The translations under genes were made by a program, and so were the position numbers. A stretch of 64,000 nucleotides of DNA from Buttiauxella agrestis (GTDB taxonomy: Bacteria > Pseudomonadota > Gammaproteobacteria > Enterobacterales > Enterobacteriaceae): NCBI RefSeq assembly GCF_900446255.1, contig NZ_UIGI01000001.1, positions 1,018,763 through 1,082,762 on the forward strand, written 5' to 3'. The notes beneath the pieces were generated by a model that was not told the origin of the DNA, searched no databases, and saw only the letters and a program-made list of their open reading frames with translations. Each line of letters starts with the position of its first letter. The first letter of the stretch is position 1. Positions 9,911 to 20,617 of this stretch are shown here, piece after piece.

Positions 9911-10956
9911 TGGATATGCAGAATCTGACCTGGCTGCACGGCAAGCCACAAGGCACCGGGTTAATCAAAGCCAGTCCAGAGGACTTCGTGGTTATCGAAG
10001 ACCTGGGTTTTGGGCCGGATGGCGACGGCGAGCAACTACTGTTACGCATCCTGAAAAATGGCTGTAACACACGCTTTGTTGCTGATGCGCTGGCGAAATA
10101 TCTGAAGGTTCCCGCCCGTGAAGTGAGCTTTGCCGGGCAGAAAGACAAGCATGCAGTAACCGAGCAATGGTTCTGCGTACGTCTGCCGGGTAAAGAAATG
10201 CCGGTTATGAGCGGGTTTGAGCTTGAAGGCTGCAAGGTGCTGGAATTTGCCCGCCATCGCCGTAAACTGCGCCTCGGTGCTTTGAAAGGTAACAACTTCA
10301 CGCTGGTGCTGCGCGACGTGAGTGACCGCGCGGAGCTTGAACAGCGCCTGAATAAGATTCTGCACCAGGGCGTGCCGAACTACTTTGGCAGCCAGCGTTT
10401 TGGTATTGCAGGTAATAACCTGCATCAGGCCCTGCGTTGGGCGCAAAGCAATGCGCCAATCCGTGACCGCAATAAACGCAGCTTTTATCTTTCAGCAGCT
10501 CGCAGCGCCATGTTTAACCAGATTGTTAGCGAAAGGCTGAAAAAACCGGACTTCAACCAGGTTATCGATGGCGACGCTTTGCAACTCGCCGGGCGTGGGA
10601 GCTGGTTTGTCGCAACGCCTGAAGAGATGCCAGAGCTGCAAAGCCGTGTTGATGCGGGTGAATTGCTGATTACCGCGCCACTGCCAGGTGACGGAGCCTG
10701 GGGTTCGCAAAACGCAGCACTTGCTTTTGAGCAAGAGTGTGTGGCACAGGAAACTGATTTACAGTCACTGTTGGTACGTGAGCGTGTAGAAGCGGCGCGT
10801 CGCGCCATGTTGGTCATGCCGAAAGAGTTAAGCTGGGACTGGTGGGATGATATCACCGTTGAGCTGAAATTCTGGCTGCCAGCCGGGAGTTTCGCGACAA
10901 GCGTAGTGCGTGAACTAATGAACGCGCCGGGCGGTTATGCTGATATTGCCGAATAG
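9910..10956 (+). CDS. truD: tRNA pseudouridine(13) synthase
   Basis: 348 residues, close to the E. coli length. The TruD catalytic motif GQKDKHA (Asp near residue 80) and the NYFGSQRFG segment are present; the family converts U13 of tRNA-Glu to pseudouridine. ATG 9910 overlaps the ispF stop. Unlike E. coli, where truD and surE run together, 113 bp separate its stop from surE. Confidence 0.96.
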   Translation: MDMQNLTWLHGKPQGTGLIKASPEDFVVIEDLGFGPDGDGEQLLLRILKNGCNTRFVADALAKYLKVPAREVSFAGQKDKHAVTEQWFCVRLPGKEMPVMSGFELEGCKVLEFARHRRKLRLGALKGNNFTLVLRDVSDRAELEQRLNKILHQGVPNYFGSQRFGIAGNNLHQALRWAQSNAPIRDRNKRSFYLSAARSAMFNQIVSERLKKPDFNQVIDGDALQLAGRGSWFVATPEEMPELQSRVDAGELLITAPLPGDGAWGSQNAALAFEQECVAQETDLQSLLVRERVEAARRAMLVMPKELSWDWWDDITVELKFWLPAGSFATSVVRELMNAPGGYADIAE

Positions 10957-11069
10957 TAATCCTGGACAGTTCTTTGTTGTGAATGTTACAAAAACAGCAA
11001 CAATTTCATGACGGCTGCACTAAAATCAGCTAACTGGGATAAAACAATAAGAAGCTTTGTAAATTCACT

Positions 11070-11831
11070 ATGAGAATACTTTTGAGTAACGATGACGGGG
11101 TCAACGCGCCGGGCATTCAAGTTCTGGCTGCCCGACTAAGGGAATTTGCTCAAGTGCAGGTTGTTGCCCCTGACCGTAATCGCAGTGGGGCTTCAAACTC
11201 ACTGACGCTCGAATCTTCATTACGAACTTTCACGCTGGCAAACGGTGATATTTCTGTGCAAATGGGCACGCCGACTGACTGTGTCTATCTCGGCGTGAAT
11301 GCTTTGATGCGTCCCGCACCTGAAGTGGTGGTTTCCGGTATTAACGCGGGGCCAAACCTGGGCGATGACGTTATCTATTCCGGCACCGTTGCGGCGGCGA
11401 TGGAAGGGCGACATTTGGGCATTCCGGCGCTGGCTGTTTCGCTTAATGGCCATGAGCACTATGAAACGGCCGCTGCCGTGACATGCACAATTTTGCGTGC
11501 GCTAATGCGTGAGCCGCTGCGTACCGGGCGCATTTTAAATATTAATGTGCCGGACTTGCCGCTTGATCAAATCAAGGGCATTCGTGTGACTCGCTGTGGC
11601 AGCCGTCACCCTTCAGATAAAGTCATTCCGCAAGAAGATCCTCGTGGAAATACGCTGTATTGGATTGGGCCTCCGGGCGATAAATTCGATGCAGGCCCGG
11701 ATACCGATTTTGCCGCTGTTGATGAAGGCTATGTTTCGGTAACGCCATTGCATGTTGACCTGACTGCCCATAGCGCTCGCGAGGTCGTCAGCCACTGGTT
11801 GAACAAATCAGGAGTGGATGAGCAATGGTAA
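11070..11831 (+). CDS. surE: 5'/3'-nucleotidase, stationary-phase survival protein SurE
   Basis: 253 residues, identical in length to E. coli SurE. The N-terminal LLSNDDG metal-binding motif and the [21 protein letters not shown] loop are conserved. It dephosphorylates nucleoside monophosphates and short polyphosphate. Its end overlaps pcm by 7 bp, the first coupling in the surE-pcm-nlpD-rpoS block. Confidence 0.97.
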   Translation: MRILLSNDDGVNAPGIQVLAARLREFAQVQVVAPDRNRSGASNSLTLESSLRTFTLANGDISVQMGTPTDCVYLGVNALMRPAPEVVVSGINAGPNLGDDVIYSGTVAAAMEGRHLGIPALAVSLNGHEHYETAAAVTCTILRALMREPLRTGRILNINVPDLPLDQIKGIRVTRCGSRHPSDKVIPQEDPRGNTLYWIGPPGDKFDAGPDTDFAAVDEGYVSVTPLHVDLTAHSAREVVSHWLNKSGVDEQW

Positions 11832-12451
11832 GCAAACGCGTACAAGCCCTTCTCGCACAGCTGCGTAATCAAGGCATAACGGATGAAAAAGTTCTGAATG
11901 CGATTGCGTCGGTGCCGCGAGAAAAATTTGTCGATGAAGCGTTTGAACACAAAGCCTGGGAAAATACGGCATTACCGATTGGTTCAGGCCAAACCATCTC
12001 ACAACCCTACATGGTTGCAAGAATGACCGAGTTGCTGGAGTTAACTCCTGAGTCGCGTGTGCTGGAAATCGGCACTGGTTCCGGGTATCAAACGGCTATT
12101 CTGGCGCATCTGGTGCATCATGTTTGTTCAGTTGAACGCATCAAAGGCCTGCAATGGCACGCAAGGCGACGTTTAAAGCAGCTCGATCTGCACAATATCT
12201 CGACCCGTCATGGTGATGGCTGGCAGGGCTGGCATGCGCGAAGCCCATTTGACGCTATTATTGTTACGGCTGCACCGCCAGAGATCCCTGCTGAGTTATT
12301 GTCTCAGCTGGACGAAGGTGGTGTTTTAGTTCTCCCGGTTGGCGAAGACAGACAGTATCTGAAGCGCGTTCGCCGACTTGGTGGGGAATTTGTCATTGAT
12401 ACGGTAGAAGCCGTTCGTTTTGTACCCTTAGTGAAGGGTGAACTGGCATAA
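11825..12451 (+). CDS. pcm: Protein-L-isoaspartate O-methyltransferase
   Basis: 208 residues. The SAM-binding motif [12 protein letters not shown] and the substrate motif [15 protein letters not shown] are clear. It methylates isoaspartyl residues to start repair of aged proteins, mainly in stationary phase. It overlaps surE and precedes nlpD by about 130 bp. Confidence 0.97.
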   Translation: MVSKRVQALLAQLRNQGITDEKVLNAIASVPREKFVDEAFEHKAWENTALPIGSGQTISQPYMVARMTELLELTPESRVLEIGTGSGYQTAILAHLVHHVCSVERIKGLQWHARRRLKQLDLHNISTRHGDGWQGWHARSPFDAIIVTAAPPEIPAELLSQLDEGGVLVLPVGEDRQYLKRVRRLGGEFVIDTVEAVRFVPLVKGELA

Positions 12452-12583
12452 CCCGGAAATATCTTGCTTTTTTTCTAAGGTTTTTGGCGTAACGTTACGC
12501 GCAGCGAGATTTTGATAACTGGCCGTAAGCGCCGGTTCTGCCGTATTTTCATACATAAGCATATGATTGTTTTTGGGGGATTA

Positions 12584-13720
12584 ATGAGCGCGGGAAGCCC
12601 AACTTTTACTTTACGCCGTATTGCAGCGTTATCGCTGGTGAGCCTGTGGCTAGCTGGATGTACCAGCAATAACAGCCAGGCGCCTATCAGTTCTGTAGGC
12701 GGCAACAGCAATGCCAGCAGCAGTTCTTCCGGTGGCATGCTGGTAACCCAGCCACCGAAAATGTCCACCCAAAGCCAGACTCCACAAATTCAGCCGGTGC
12801 AGCAGCAACCGACGATCCAGCCGATGCAAACGCAGCCGCAGCCGGTGGTTTCAACGCCAGTGCAAACTCAAAACGGCCACATCGTTTATAACCGCAAATA
12901 TGGCGATATCCCTAAAGGTAGCTATACCGGCGGCAGCACTTATACCGTTAAACGTGGCGACACGCTTTTCTACATCGCGTGGATTACCGGGAACGATTTC
13001 CGTGATTTAGCCCAGCGCAACAGTATACCGGCACCGTATGGCCTGAACGTGGGTCAAACGCTACAAATCGGGAACGCTTCGGGTACGCCAATCACCGGTG
13101 GCAATGCCGTGACTACGGCAGATGCCAGCGCACAAGGCGTTGCGCCTACGCCTGTGCAAAATAGCACCACAGTGGTTGCTTCTAAACCTGTAATTACGTA
13201 TTCTGAGGATTCAGGTGAACAGAGTGCTAACAAAATGTTGCCGAATAATAAAGGGACTGCGACAACTGTCACAGCACCGGTTACGGCACCTGTGGTTAGC
13301 TCTACGACTACTGTACCAACTGCCAGCAGCACGTCCGATAGCGCGCCAATTTCGACCTGGCGTTGGCCGACTGAAGGCAAGGTTATTGAGAACTTCTCTG
13401 CTACCGAAGGTGGCAATAAAGGGATCGATATCGCAGGCAGCAAAGGCCAGGCTGTTGTTGCTACCGCCTCCGGGCGTGTGGTTTATGCCGGTAACGCGCT
13501 GCGTGGTTACGGTAATCTAATCATCATTAAACATAACGATGATTACCTGAGTGCCTACGCCCATAACGATACAATGCTGGTCCGGGAACAACAAGAAATC
13601 ACGGCGGGGCAGAAGATAGCTACCATGGGTAGCACCGGAACCAGTTCAACACGTTTACATTTTGAAATTCGTTACAAGGGGAAATCCGTCAACCCGCTGC
13701 GTTACTTGCCGCAGCGATAA
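12584..13720 (+). CDS. nlpD: Murein hydrolase activator lipoprotein NlpD
   Basis: 378 residues from ATG 12584, preceded by GGGGGA; a longer in-frame extension from 12512 lacks family support. A lipobox (LWLAGC) anchors it as a lipoprotein. A Gln/Pro/Thr-rich linker, a LysM domain ([14 protein letters not shown] onward) and a C-terminal LytM/M23-like domain follow. In E. coli NlpD activates the amidase AmiC at the septum; its LytM domain is catalytically degenerate. In E. coli the main rpoS promoter lies inside nlpD, so this coding region probably also carries rpoS control elements. Confidence 0.95.
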   Translation: MSAGSPTFTLRRIAALSLVSLWLAGCTSNNSQAPISSVGGNSNASSSSSGGMLVTQPPKMSTQSQTPQIQPVQQQPTIQPMQTQPQPVVSTPVQTQNGHIVYNRKYGDIPKGSYTGGSTYTVKRGDTLFYIAWITGNDFRDLAQRNSIPAPYGLNVGQTLQIGNASGTPITGGNAVTTADASAQGVAPTPVQNSTTVVASKPVITYSEDSGEQSANKMLPNNKGTATTVTAPVTAPVVSSTTTVPTASSTSDSAPISTWRWPTEGKVIENFSATEGGNKGIDIAGSKGQAVVATASGRVVYAGNALRGYGNLIIIKHNDDYLSAYAHNDTMLVREQQEITAGQKIATMGSTGTSSTRLHFEIRYKGKSVNPLRYLPQR

Positions 13721-13799
13721 GCCGGCGAAGTACTTAACTGCAGATCTGTATTTATGCACATAAGTATTTTGCCCAGGGATCACGGGTAGGAGCCACCTT
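13721..13799 (+). promoter_or_regulatory. rpoS proximal 5' untranslated region and ribosome-binding site
   Basis: The stretch before ATG 13800, including the GGGATCACGGGTAGGAG segment, agrees with the E. coli rpoS leader as I recall it. There, an upstream self-complementary arm masks the ribosome-binding site until sRNAs (DsrA, RprA, ArcZ) pair with it. TAGGAG is the ribosome-binding site. The distal arm inside nlpD was not mapped. Confidence 0.65.
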
Positions 13800-14792
13800 A
13801 TGAGTCAGAATACGCTGAAAGTTAACGAGTTAAATGAAGACGCGGAATATGATGAGAATGGAGTTGAGGTCTTTGACGAAAAAGTCCTCGTAGAAGAGGA
13901 ACCCAGTGATAACGACATTGCCGAAGAGGAGTTGTTGTCACAGGGGGCCACTCAGCGTGTGCTTGACGCGACTCAGCTTTATCTTGGGGAGATTGGTTAT
14001 TCCCCATTATTGACAGCCGAAGAAGAGGTGTATTTTGCCCGCCGCGCTCTGCGTGGTGATATCGCTTCCCGCCGTCGCATGATTGAAAGTAACTTGCGTC
14101 TGGTGGTTAAGATTGCCCGTCGTTATAGCAATCGCGGTCTGGCTCTGCTGGACTTGATTGAAGAGGGTAATCTGGGGCTGATTCGTGCCGTTGAGAAATT
14201 TGACCCAGAACGTGGGTTCCGTTTTTCAACGTATGCAACATGGTGGATTCGTCAGACCATCGAACGGGCAATCATGAACCAAACCCGTACGATTCGTTTG
14301 CCGATTCATATCGTGAAAGAGCTGAACGTTTATCTGCGTACTGCTCGCGAACTCTCTCACAAGCTTGACCATGAGCCGAGTGCGGAAGAGATTGCCGAGC
14401 AACTGGATAAACCGGTTGATGATGTTAGCCGTATGCTGCGTCTCAACGAGCGCATTACTTCAGTCGACACCCCGTTGGGTGGCGATTCTGAAAAAGCGCT
14501 GCTGGATATTCTGGCTGACGAAAAAGACAACGGCCCGGAAGACACCACACAAGACGACGATATGAAACAAAGTATCGTTAAGTGGTTGTTTGAACTGAAC
14601 GCCAAACAGCGTGAAGTGCTGGCTCGTCGTTTTGGACTGCTAGGCTATGAAGCTGCAACACTGGAAGATGTGGGCCGTGAAATCGGCCTGACTCGTGAAC
14701 GTGTTCGTCAGATTCAGGTTGAAGGTCTGCGTCGTCTGCGTGAAATTTTGCAGACGCAAGGTCTGAATATCGAAGCATTGTTCCGCGAGTAA
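13800..14792 (+). CDS. rpoS: RNA polymerase sigma factor RpoS (sigma-38)
   Basis: 330 residues, the standard length. An acidic N-terminus is followed by region 1.2/2 ([21 protein letters not shown]; the -10 recognition segment [14 protein letters not shown]), region 3 and a region 4 helix-turn-helix ([20 protein letters not shown]). It directs the general stress and stationary-phase regulon. Intact, so no rpoS-attenuating lesion is seen. A strong terminator follows directly. Confidence 0.98.
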   Translation: MSQNTLKVNELNEDAEYDENGVEVFDEKVLVEEEPSDNDIAEEELLSQGATQRVLDATQLYLGEIGYSPLLTAEEEVYFARRALRGDIASRRRMIESNLRLVVKIARRYSNRGLALLDLIEEGNLGLIRAVEKFDPERGFRFSTYATWWIRQTIERAIMNQTRTIRLPIHIVKELNVYLRTARELSHKLDHEPSAEEIAEQLDKPVDDVSRMLRLNERITSVDTPLGGDSEKALLDILADEKDNGPEDTTQDDDMKQSIVKWLFELNAKQREVLARRFGLLGYEAATLEDVGREIGLTRERVRQIQVEGLRRLREILQTQGLNIEALFRE

Positions 14793-14825
14793 ATGTTCCG
14801 CGAATAATCGACTGTTCAAATAAAG

Positions 14826-14854
14826 AAGCGGTGACCCAGGTCACCGCTTTTTTT
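14826..14854 (+). terminator. rpoS rho-independent terminator
   Basis: An 11-bp perfect stem (AAGCGGTGACC / GGTCACCGCTT) with a 2-base tip, running into a T-rich tract, about 35 bp beyond the rpoS stop. Confidence 0.9.
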
Positions 14855-14863
14855 ATGTTTTTT

Positions 14864-14893
14864 GTAGGCCGGGTAAGCGCAGCGCCATCCGGC
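14864..14893. repeat. REP-type palindrome unit
   Basis: GTAGGCCGGGTAAGCG...CCATCCGGC matches the enterobacterial REP/PU consensus. It lies between the convergent rpoS and mutS genes, a typical REP position. Related units occur at 31724 and 41956. Confidence 0.8.
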
Positions 14894-14898
14894 GTTTT

Positions 14899-17460
14899 CT
14901 ACACCAGACTCTTCAAGCGATAAATCCACTCCAGCGCCTTACGCGGTGACAGCGAGTCCGGATCTAATGCTTCCAGCGCCTCAACCGCAGGCGAGGTTTC
15001 CTCTGCGACAGACAACAGCGACATCTGTGTTCCATCGACCTGTGTCGCGGCGGTGTTGTTAGAAAGCGTTTCCAGCTCGCGCAGTTTTTGACGCGCACGT
15101 TTGATCACTTCTTTTGGCACACCTGCCAGCGCGGCAACGGCCAGGCCATAACTTTTGCTCGCTGCACCGTCTTGCACGCTGTGCATAAACGCAATGGTGT
15201 CGCCATGTTCAATCGCATCAAGGTGAACGTTCGCTACACCTTCCATTTTTTCAGGCAGCGTTGTCAGCTCAAAATAGTGCGTGGCGAACAGCGTCATGGC
15301 TTTGATGCGATTAGCCAGGCTTTCTGCGCACGCCCAGGCGAGCGACAAGCCATCATACGTGGACGTTCCACGGCCAATTTCATCCATCAGCACCAGACTA
15401 TGTTCGGTGGCGTTATGCAGAATATTGGCGGTTTCGGTCATTTCCACCATAAAGGTCGAACGCCCGGATGCCAGGTCATCTGCGGCACCGACACGGGTGA
15501 AGATACGGTCGATTGGGCCAATTTCCGCCTGCTGTGCGGGAACAAAACTGCCGATGTAAGCCAGCAACACAATCAGCGCAGACTGGCGCATATAGGTACT
15601 TTTACCGCCCATGTTCGGGCCAGTAATAATCAGCATACGGCGTTGCGGAGCAAGGCTCAGCGGATTAGCGATAAACGGTTCGCTCAGCACTTGTTCAACT
15701 ACCGGATGGCGGCCCCCGACGACTTTAATACCAGGCTTATCGCTTAATTGCGGACAGGTGTAGTTCAGGCTGTAGGCACGTTCAGCAAGGTTCACCAGCA
15801 CATCGAGTTCCGCGAGAGCGGTCGCACTTTGTTGCAACGCTTCAAGATGAGGCAACAACGCGTCGAACAGTTGATCGTAGAGTTGTTTTTCGAGCGCTAA
15901 TGCTTTCCCTTTGGAAGTCAGAACTTTGTCTTCGTACTCTTTCAGTTCAGGAATGATATAGCGTTCGGCATTTTTCAGCGTCTGGCGGCGCACGTAGTGA
16001 ATCGGCGCGTGGTGACTCTGGCTGCGGCTAATCTGAATGTAATAACCGTGCACGCCGTTGAAACCGACCTTCAACGTATCCAGACCGAGTTTTTCACGCT
16101 CGCGGATTTCCAGTTTATCGAGATAATCTGTCGCGCCATCCGCCAGCGCACGCCACTCGTCTAACTCTTCGTGATAACCCGGCGCAATCACGCCGCCATC
16201 GCGCACCAGCACAGGAGGCGACTCCACCACCGCGCGCTCGAGCAATTCACGCAATTCGGTGAATTCGCCCATGTTTTCACGCAGCGTTTGTACATAATCA
16301 GTCGGGACGTCGGCCAGTAACTGACGCAGTTCCGGTAACTGTTGGAATGCGTGGCGCATACGCGCTAAATCACGCGGACGCGCGGTGCGTAACGCCAGGC
16401 GCGCCAGAATACGTTCGAGATCGCCGACCTGACGCAATACCGGCTGAATTTCAGCGCTACGGTCTTGCAGAGCGGCGATGGTCTGCTGGCGTTTTTGCAG
16501 CACATCAACATTACGAATCGGCATATGCAGCCAGCGTTTCAGCATACGGCTGCCCATCGGCGTGACGGTGCAATCCAGCACTGAGGCGAGCGTGTTTTCA
16601 AAGCCGCCAGACAGGTTCTGGGTAATCTCCAGATTACGGCGCGTGGCGGCATCCATAATAATGCTGTCTTGCTGGCGATCCATGGTCACTGAACGGATGT
16701 GCGGCAGTGAAGTACGCTGCGTGTCTTTGACGTATTGCAACAGGCAACCAGCAGCACATAACGCGTGATGGGCATTTTCGACGCCAAAACCGGTGAGGTC
16801 GCGGGTGCCGAATTGCATATTCATCTGCTGACGGGCTGTAGAGATTTCAAATTCCCACAGCGGGCGGCGACGTAAACCGCGGCGGCCTTCAATCAAACGC
16901 GTTTCGGCAAAATCCTCTGCGTACAGCAGTTCAGCAGGATTGGTTCGCTGAAGTTCGGCGGCCATGGTTTCGATATCTTCTGGCTCGGACAGGCGAAAAC
17001 GCCCGGAGCTGATATCGAGCGTGGCATACCCGAAGCCTTTGCCGTCTTGCCAGATGGCGGCTAGCAGGTTGTCCTGGCGCTCTTGCAGCAGGGCTTCATC
17101 GCTGATAGTGCCTGGCGTAACGATGCGCACGACTTTGCGCTCGACAGGCCCTTTGCTGGTGGCCGGATCGCCAATCTGTTCGCAAATGGCGGCAGATTCA
17201 CCCAGATTCACAAGCTTAGCTAAATAGTTTTCGATGGCGTGATGTGGCACGCCAGCCATAGGAATCGGTTCCCCGGCGGATGCGCCGCGTTTGGTCAGGG
17301 AAATATCAAGCAGTTGAGACGCACGTTTTGCATCGTCATAAAACAACTCGTAAAAGTCACCCATGCGATAGAACAACAAGATGTCGCGATGTTCTGCTTT
17401 GAGGCGCAGGTACTGCTGCATCATTGGGGTATGGGCGTCGAAGTTTTCCGTTGTACTCAT
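14899..17460 (-). CDS. mutS: DNA mismatch repair protein MutS
   Basis: 853 residues, full length. The mismatch-reading Phe-x-Glu motif sits in [10 protein letters not shown] near residue 36, the Walker A box is GPNMGGKST, and the [12 protein letters not shown] Walker B/signature and C-terminal dimerisation region are intact. It recognises base mismatches and recruits MutL. Convergent with rpoS; divergent from mltB across 250 bp, where E. coli carries tens of kb of other genes. Confidence 0.98.
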   Translation of the reverse strand: MSTTENFDAHTPMMQQYLRLKAEHRDILLFYRMGDFYELFYDDAKRASQLLDISLTKRGASAGEPIPMAGVPHHAIENYLAKLVNLGESAAICEQIGDPATSKGPVERKVVRIVTPGTISDEALLQERQDNLLAAIWQDGKGFGYATLDISSGRFRLSEPEDIETMAAELQRTNPAELLYAEDFAETRLIEGRRGLRRRPLWEFEISTARQQMNMQFGTRDLTGFGVENAHHALCAAGCLLQYVKDTQRTSLPHIRSVTMDRQQDSIIMDAATRRNLEITQNLSGGFENTLASVLDCTVTPMGSRMLKRWLHMPIRNVDVLQKRQQTIAALQDRSAEIQPVLRQVGDLERILARLALRTARPRDLARMRHAFQQLPELRQLLADVPTDYVQTLRENMGEFTELRELLERAVVESPPVLVRDGGVIAPGYHEELDEWRALADGATDYLDKLEIREREKLGLDTLKVGFNGVHGYYIQISRSQSHHAPIHYVRRQTLKNAERYIIPELKEYEDKVLTSKGKALALEKQLYDQLFDALLPHLEALQQSATALAELDVLVNLAERAYSLNYTCPQLSDKPGIKVVGGRHPVVEQVLSEPFIANPLSLAPQRRMLIITGPNMGGKSTYMRQSALIVLLAYIGSFVPAQQAEIGPIDRIFTRVGAADDLASGRSTFMVEMTETANILHNATEHSLVLMDEIGRGTSTYDGLSLAWACAESLANRIKAMTLFATHYFELTTLPEKMEGVANVHLDAIEHGDTIAFMHSVQDGAASKSYGLAVAALAGVPKEVIKRARQKLRELETLSNNTAATQVDGTQMSLLSVAEETSPAVEALEALDPDSLSPRKALEWIYRLKSLV

Positions 17461-17710
17461 AATGTTTTTCTTTTTAATCCATTGAATTAAAAGTTAATTG
17501 CGATTTTTTATTATTGTTAGGGGTCACATTATCGCATGAAGCTGATTCACCGTGAAAAGCTTCGCTATTACACCATAGAACCACTCGATGACATATCGCC
17601 AAACCGCAGGAAAACTTCGCGTCGGCTCGCAGAGTCTGTTACTCCCGCTGTGATTTTGATTTACCATAAGGAATACACATTCGTCGTTAGTCATATGGAT
17701 ATCTCAACAC

Positions 17711-18784
17711 ATGCGTTACTCCGTCGCGTTACTTCCGCTTATTGTTTTGCTGGCCGCATGTAGCAGCAAACCGAAAACTGAAACTCCGCAGCAGCAAGCC
17801 GGCACGCCTTCGGGTGGTTTCCTGTTGCAGCCGCAGCATGATGTCTTTATGCAGACGGGGGATTTTGCCAATAATCCTGAAGCCGAGAAGTTCATCAATA
17901 AAATGGTGAGCGAGCATGGCTTTGACCGCCAGCAATTGCATGAAGTGCTTTCTCAGGCGAAAAGATTAGATTACGTGCTGCGTTTGATGGATCAACAAGC
18001 GCCAACCACCGCGCCGCCTCCGGGTCCAAATGGCGCATGGTTACGTTATCGCGCTAAGTTCATTACGCCAGATAACGTGCAAAATGGCGTCGCGTTCTGG
18101 AATCAATATGATGACGCGCTGAAACGTGCTTTCCAGGTTTACGGCGTGCCACCGGAAATTATCGTCGGAATTATCGGTGTGGAAACCCGCTGGGGCCGCG
18201 TGATGGGTAAAACGCGCATCATTGATGCACTGGCGACGTTGTCATTTGCTTATCCGCGTCGTGCGCAATACTTCTCGGGCGAACTGGAAACCTTCCTGCT
18301 GATGGCACGTAATGAAGGCGATGATCCGCTGGCATTGAAAGGTTCGTTTGCCGGGGCGATGGGCTACGGTCAGTTTATGCCATCCTCCTTTAAAGAATAC
18401 GCGGTTGATTTCAACGGCGACGGCCATGTGAATTTATGGGATCCGGAAGACGCCATCGGCAGCGTCGCGAATTACTTTAAAGGTCACGGTTGGGTGAAGG
18501 GCGATTTAGTTGCGGTTCCGGCCAACGGCCAGGTCCCTGGGCTGGCGAACGGTTTCAAAACCAAATATTCGGTTTCTGCGTTGCAGCAGTCCGGACTTAC
18601 CCCACAAAGTTCCCTGGGGAATCATCAGGAAGCCAGTTTGTTGCGCCTGGATATGGGTGACAGATACCAGTACTGGTACGGCATGCCGAACTTCTACACC
18701 ATCACGCGCTACAACCACAGCACGCATTATGCGATGGCGGTCTGGCAGCTCGGTCAGGCAGTAGCGCTGGCTCGCGTTCAGTAA
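17711..18784 (+). CDS. mltB: Membrane-bound lytic murein transglycosylase B
   Basis: 357 residues. A lipoprotein signal with lipobox LLAAC is followed by an SLT-B domain; the catalytic Glu lies in IGVETRWGR and the family's GAMGYGQFMPSSF segment follows. It cleaves peptidoglycan glycan strands, forming 1,6-anhydroMurNAc ends at the outer-membrane inner face. A terminator lies 6 bp beyond the stop. Confidence 0.96.
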   Translation: MRYSVALLPLIVLLAACSSKPKTETPQQQAGTPSGGFLLQPQHDVFMQTGDFANNPEAEKFINKMVSEHGFDRQQLHEVLSQAKRLDYVLRLMDQQAPTTAPPPGPNGAWLRYRAKFITPDNVQNGVAFWNQYDDALKRAFQVYGVPPEIIVGIIGVETRWGRVMGKTRIIDALATLSFAYPRRAQYFSGELETFLLMARNEGDDPLALKGSFAGAMGYGQFMPSSFKEYAVDFNGDGHVNLWDPEDAIGSVANYFKGHGWVKGDLVAVPANGQVPGLANGFKTKYSVSALQQSGLTPQSSLGNHQEASLLRLDMGDRYQYWYGMPNFYTITRYNHSTHYAMAVWQLGQAVALARVQ

Positions 18785-18790
18785 GCTTTT

Positions 18791-18817
18791 CCCCGCCTTA
18801 TTCTGAGGCGGGGTTTT
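18791..18817 (+). terminator. mltB terminator
   Basis: CCCCGCCT (18791-18798) pairs with AGGCGGGG (18806-18813), followed by TTTT. Immediately downstream of the mltB stop. Confidence 0.85.
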
Positions 18818-18842
18818 CCCCTCGTTTATATCGTGTAGGTTT

Positions 18843-18863
18843 TTCCTGATCGTCGATCAGGAA
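18843..18863. promoter_or_regulatory. 21-bp perfect palindrome upstream of the metal-transport operon
   Basis: Arms TTCCTGATCG and CGATCAGGAA flank one central T. It lies between the mltB terminator and the Zur-like box. It has no T-tract, so it resembles an operator more than a terminator. The binding protein is unknown. Confidence 0.5.
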
Positions 18864-18888
18864 TTTACATCGCATTCAATTTGATTTA

Positions 18889-18903
18889 TGTTATGTTATA
18901 ACA
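18889..18903. promoter_or_regulatory. Zur-type zinc operator
   Basis: TGTTATGTTATAACA agrees with the enterobacterial Zur core TGTTATANTATAACA at 13 of 14 fixed positions. It overlaps a plausible -10 (TATAAC). This predicts repression in zinc sufficiency and marks the downstream ABC system as a zinc importer rather than a manganese one. Confidence 0.7.
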
Positions 18904-18930
18904 AATCAAGATTGAATGGTTTATCCCGCA

Positions 18931-19044
18931 ATGCTTCCTTCACGGACACTCTTTACCATGGCTGCTCCGGTACGATTTTGTGCCGTCTTAATTTTGCTTG
19001 CTGGTTTATGGCTGGCAATTTTATGGGCGATAGCACTGCCATGA
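18931..19044 (+). CDS. Small single-pass membrane peptide, first gene of the Zur-box operon
   Basis: 37 codons (ATG 18931) or 28 codons from the internal ATG 18958. A short basic N-terminus (AAPVRF) leads into a hydrophobic helix rich in Leu, Ala, Ile and Trp, ending ALP. Its TGA overlaps the ATG of the ABC ATPase as ATGA, the same junction used at the next two gene boundaries, which argues that it is translated. An in-frame ATG at 18916 is too close to the Zur box to be likely. No family is recognised. It may be a small transporter subunit or a coupling leader peptide. Confidence 0.55.
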   Translation: MLPSRTLFTMAAPVRFCAVLILLAGLWLAILWAIALP

Positions 19045-19736
19045 TCTCGCTAAATCAATTAGTGCTGGGCTACCAGGGACAGGGCGTAACAGCGCCATTA
19101 ACCGGCCATATTACGCAAGGCAGCATGACTGCCATCATCGGTGCGAACGGCACTGGGAAATCGACCTTACTCAAAACGCTGCTGAAGCTTCAGCCACCGG
19201 TCTCCGGGCAATTATTATTTACGGATGGATGCGCCCCCCGCATTGCGTGGTTGCCGCAGCTCGCCGAGATGGAACGGCAGTTCCCTACCACCGTTTACGA
19301 TGTGGTTTGCATGGGGGCATGGCCTGCGCGTGGTCTGTTTTCTGCGTTGAATCGCAAAAATCGTCTGCAAGTAACCGATGCTATTGAGCGTGTTGGTTTA
19401 GGCGCTTACAGCAAAAAACCTATCGAAATGCTGTCCGGCGGTCAGTTTCAAAGAATGTTATTCGCGCGGCTGTTGGTGCAAAACGCGCCGCTGGTATTGC
19501 TGGATGAACCCTTTACCGGCGTTGATTCACAGACCAGTGATTTTTTGATGACGTTAATCTGCCAGATGCACCAGGCAGGGCAAACGGTAATGGCGGTATT
19601 GCACGATAACGAACGTGTCAGCAGGCATTTCCCGCAAGTTTTACTGCTTGAGCAAGAAAATTTCCATTGGGGGGATGCTGCTCAAGTGTTGCCTCGTTAC
19701 TCGCAAACAGGCACACCTCTGGCGTTATCCGCATGA
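19041..19736 (+). CDS. Metal (zinc-type) ABC transporter ATP-binding protein
   Basis: 231 residues from ATG 19041. Walker A GANGTGKST, Q-loop (WLPQLAEMERQFP), signature LSGGQFQR, Walker B VLLDEPF and the H-loop His (AVLHDNE) are all present, so an active ATPase of the ZnuC/SitB class. The frame is open further upstream, but ATG 19041 is chosen because it forms an ATGA overlap with the small peptide gene. The last codons overlap the permease start (ATGA at 19733). Confidence 0.88.
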   Translation: MISLNQLVLGYQGQGVTAPLTGHITQGSMTAIIGANGTGKSTLLKTLLKLQPPVSGQLLFTDGCAPRIAWLPQLAEMERQFPTTVYDVVCMGAWPARGLFSALNRKNRLQVTDAIERVGLGAYSKKPIEMLSGGQFQRMLFARLLVQNAPLVLLDEPFTGVDSQTSDFLMTLICQMHQAGQTVMAVLHDNERVSRHFPQVLLLEQENFHWGDAAQVLPRYSQTGTPLALSA

Positions 19737-20617
19737 TTTATCACTTTTTAATCGAACCATTTATCGACTACGGCTTTATGCGCCGGGCGCTGGTGGCGTG
19801 CCTGGCGTTATCTATTAGTACCGCGCCGTTGGGGATTTTCCTCTTACTACGACGCATGAGCCTGGTGGGCGATGCGCTGTCGCACGCGATTCTACCCGGT
19901 GTTGCCGTGGGGTATTTATTGGCAGGTATGTCGTTGATCGCCATGGGTATTGGTGGTTTTGTGGCGGGCGTGCTGGTGGCGTTAATCTCAGGCCTGGTGA
20001 GTTCACGAACCAATCTAAAAGAAGATGCCAGTTTTGCCGGGTTCTATCTCGGCTCGCTGGCGCTGGGCGTCACGCTGATATCGCTACGGGGTTCCAGTGT
20101 CGATTTACTGCATCTATTGTTCGGTTCCATTCTGGCGGTGGATAGTCAGGCCACTCTCTTTGTTGGCGTGATTGCGAGCGTGACGTTGCTTATTCTGGCC
20201 GGGTTGTATCGAGGGCTGGTGATGGAAACCTTTGACCGCAGCTTTTTGCAGGTTAATAACCGCTTTGCTCCCCATCTTATACACGGTGTTTTTCTCGCGT
20301 TGCTGGTGCTTAATCTGGTCGCGGGATTTCAAATTCTCGGCACGCTGATGTCTGTCGGATTGATGATGCTGCCCGCTGTTTCTGCGCGTTGCTGGGCGAA
20401 AACGTTACCAGGCGCGATGCTGATTGCCGTGATTTGCGGCCTGTTATCTGCCTGGCTTGGGCTGGCGTGGTCTTTTGCTGCAGCACTTCCCGCAGGCCCG
20501 GCTATCGTATTAACGGCGAGCATAGGCTTCTTTATCTCAATACTTTTTGGTTCGCGTAGCGGACTGGTTCGGAGCCTTGGTAGAGGCTGGATAACAACAA
20601 GCAAGGGGATTAAATGA
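19733..20617 (+). CDS. Metal ABC transporter permease (ZnuB/SitC class, ABC-3 family)
   Basis: 294 residues from ATG 19733, which overlaps the ATPase stop. Multiple hydrophobic helices, the family's GDALSHAILPGVAVGYL cytoplasmic coupling loop near residue 50, and GTLMSVGLMMLPAVSA in the C-terminal half identify it as the inner-membrane pore of a Zn/Mn uptake system. Its TGA overlaps the next ATG (20614). Confidence 0.9.
   Translation: MIYHFLIEPFIDYGFMRRALVACLALSISTAPLGIFLLLRRMSLVGDALSHAILPGVAVGYLLAGMSLIAMGIGGFVAGVLVALISGLVSSRTNLKEDASFAGFYLGSLALGVTLISLRGSSVDLLHLLFGSILAVDSQATLFVGVIASVTLLILAGLYRGLVMETFDRSFLQVNNRFAPHLIHGVFLALLVLNLVAGFQILGTLMSVGLMMLPAVSARCWAKTLPGAMLIAVICGLLSAWLGLAWSFAAALPAGPAIVLTASIGFFISILFGSRSGLVRSLGRGWITTSKGIK

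Noticed and set aside
18888-19040. N-terminal extension of the metal-transport ATPase
   Set aside because: Extension is unlike ABC ATPases, begins inside the Zur-like box and lies in a different frame from the better-supported small peptide.
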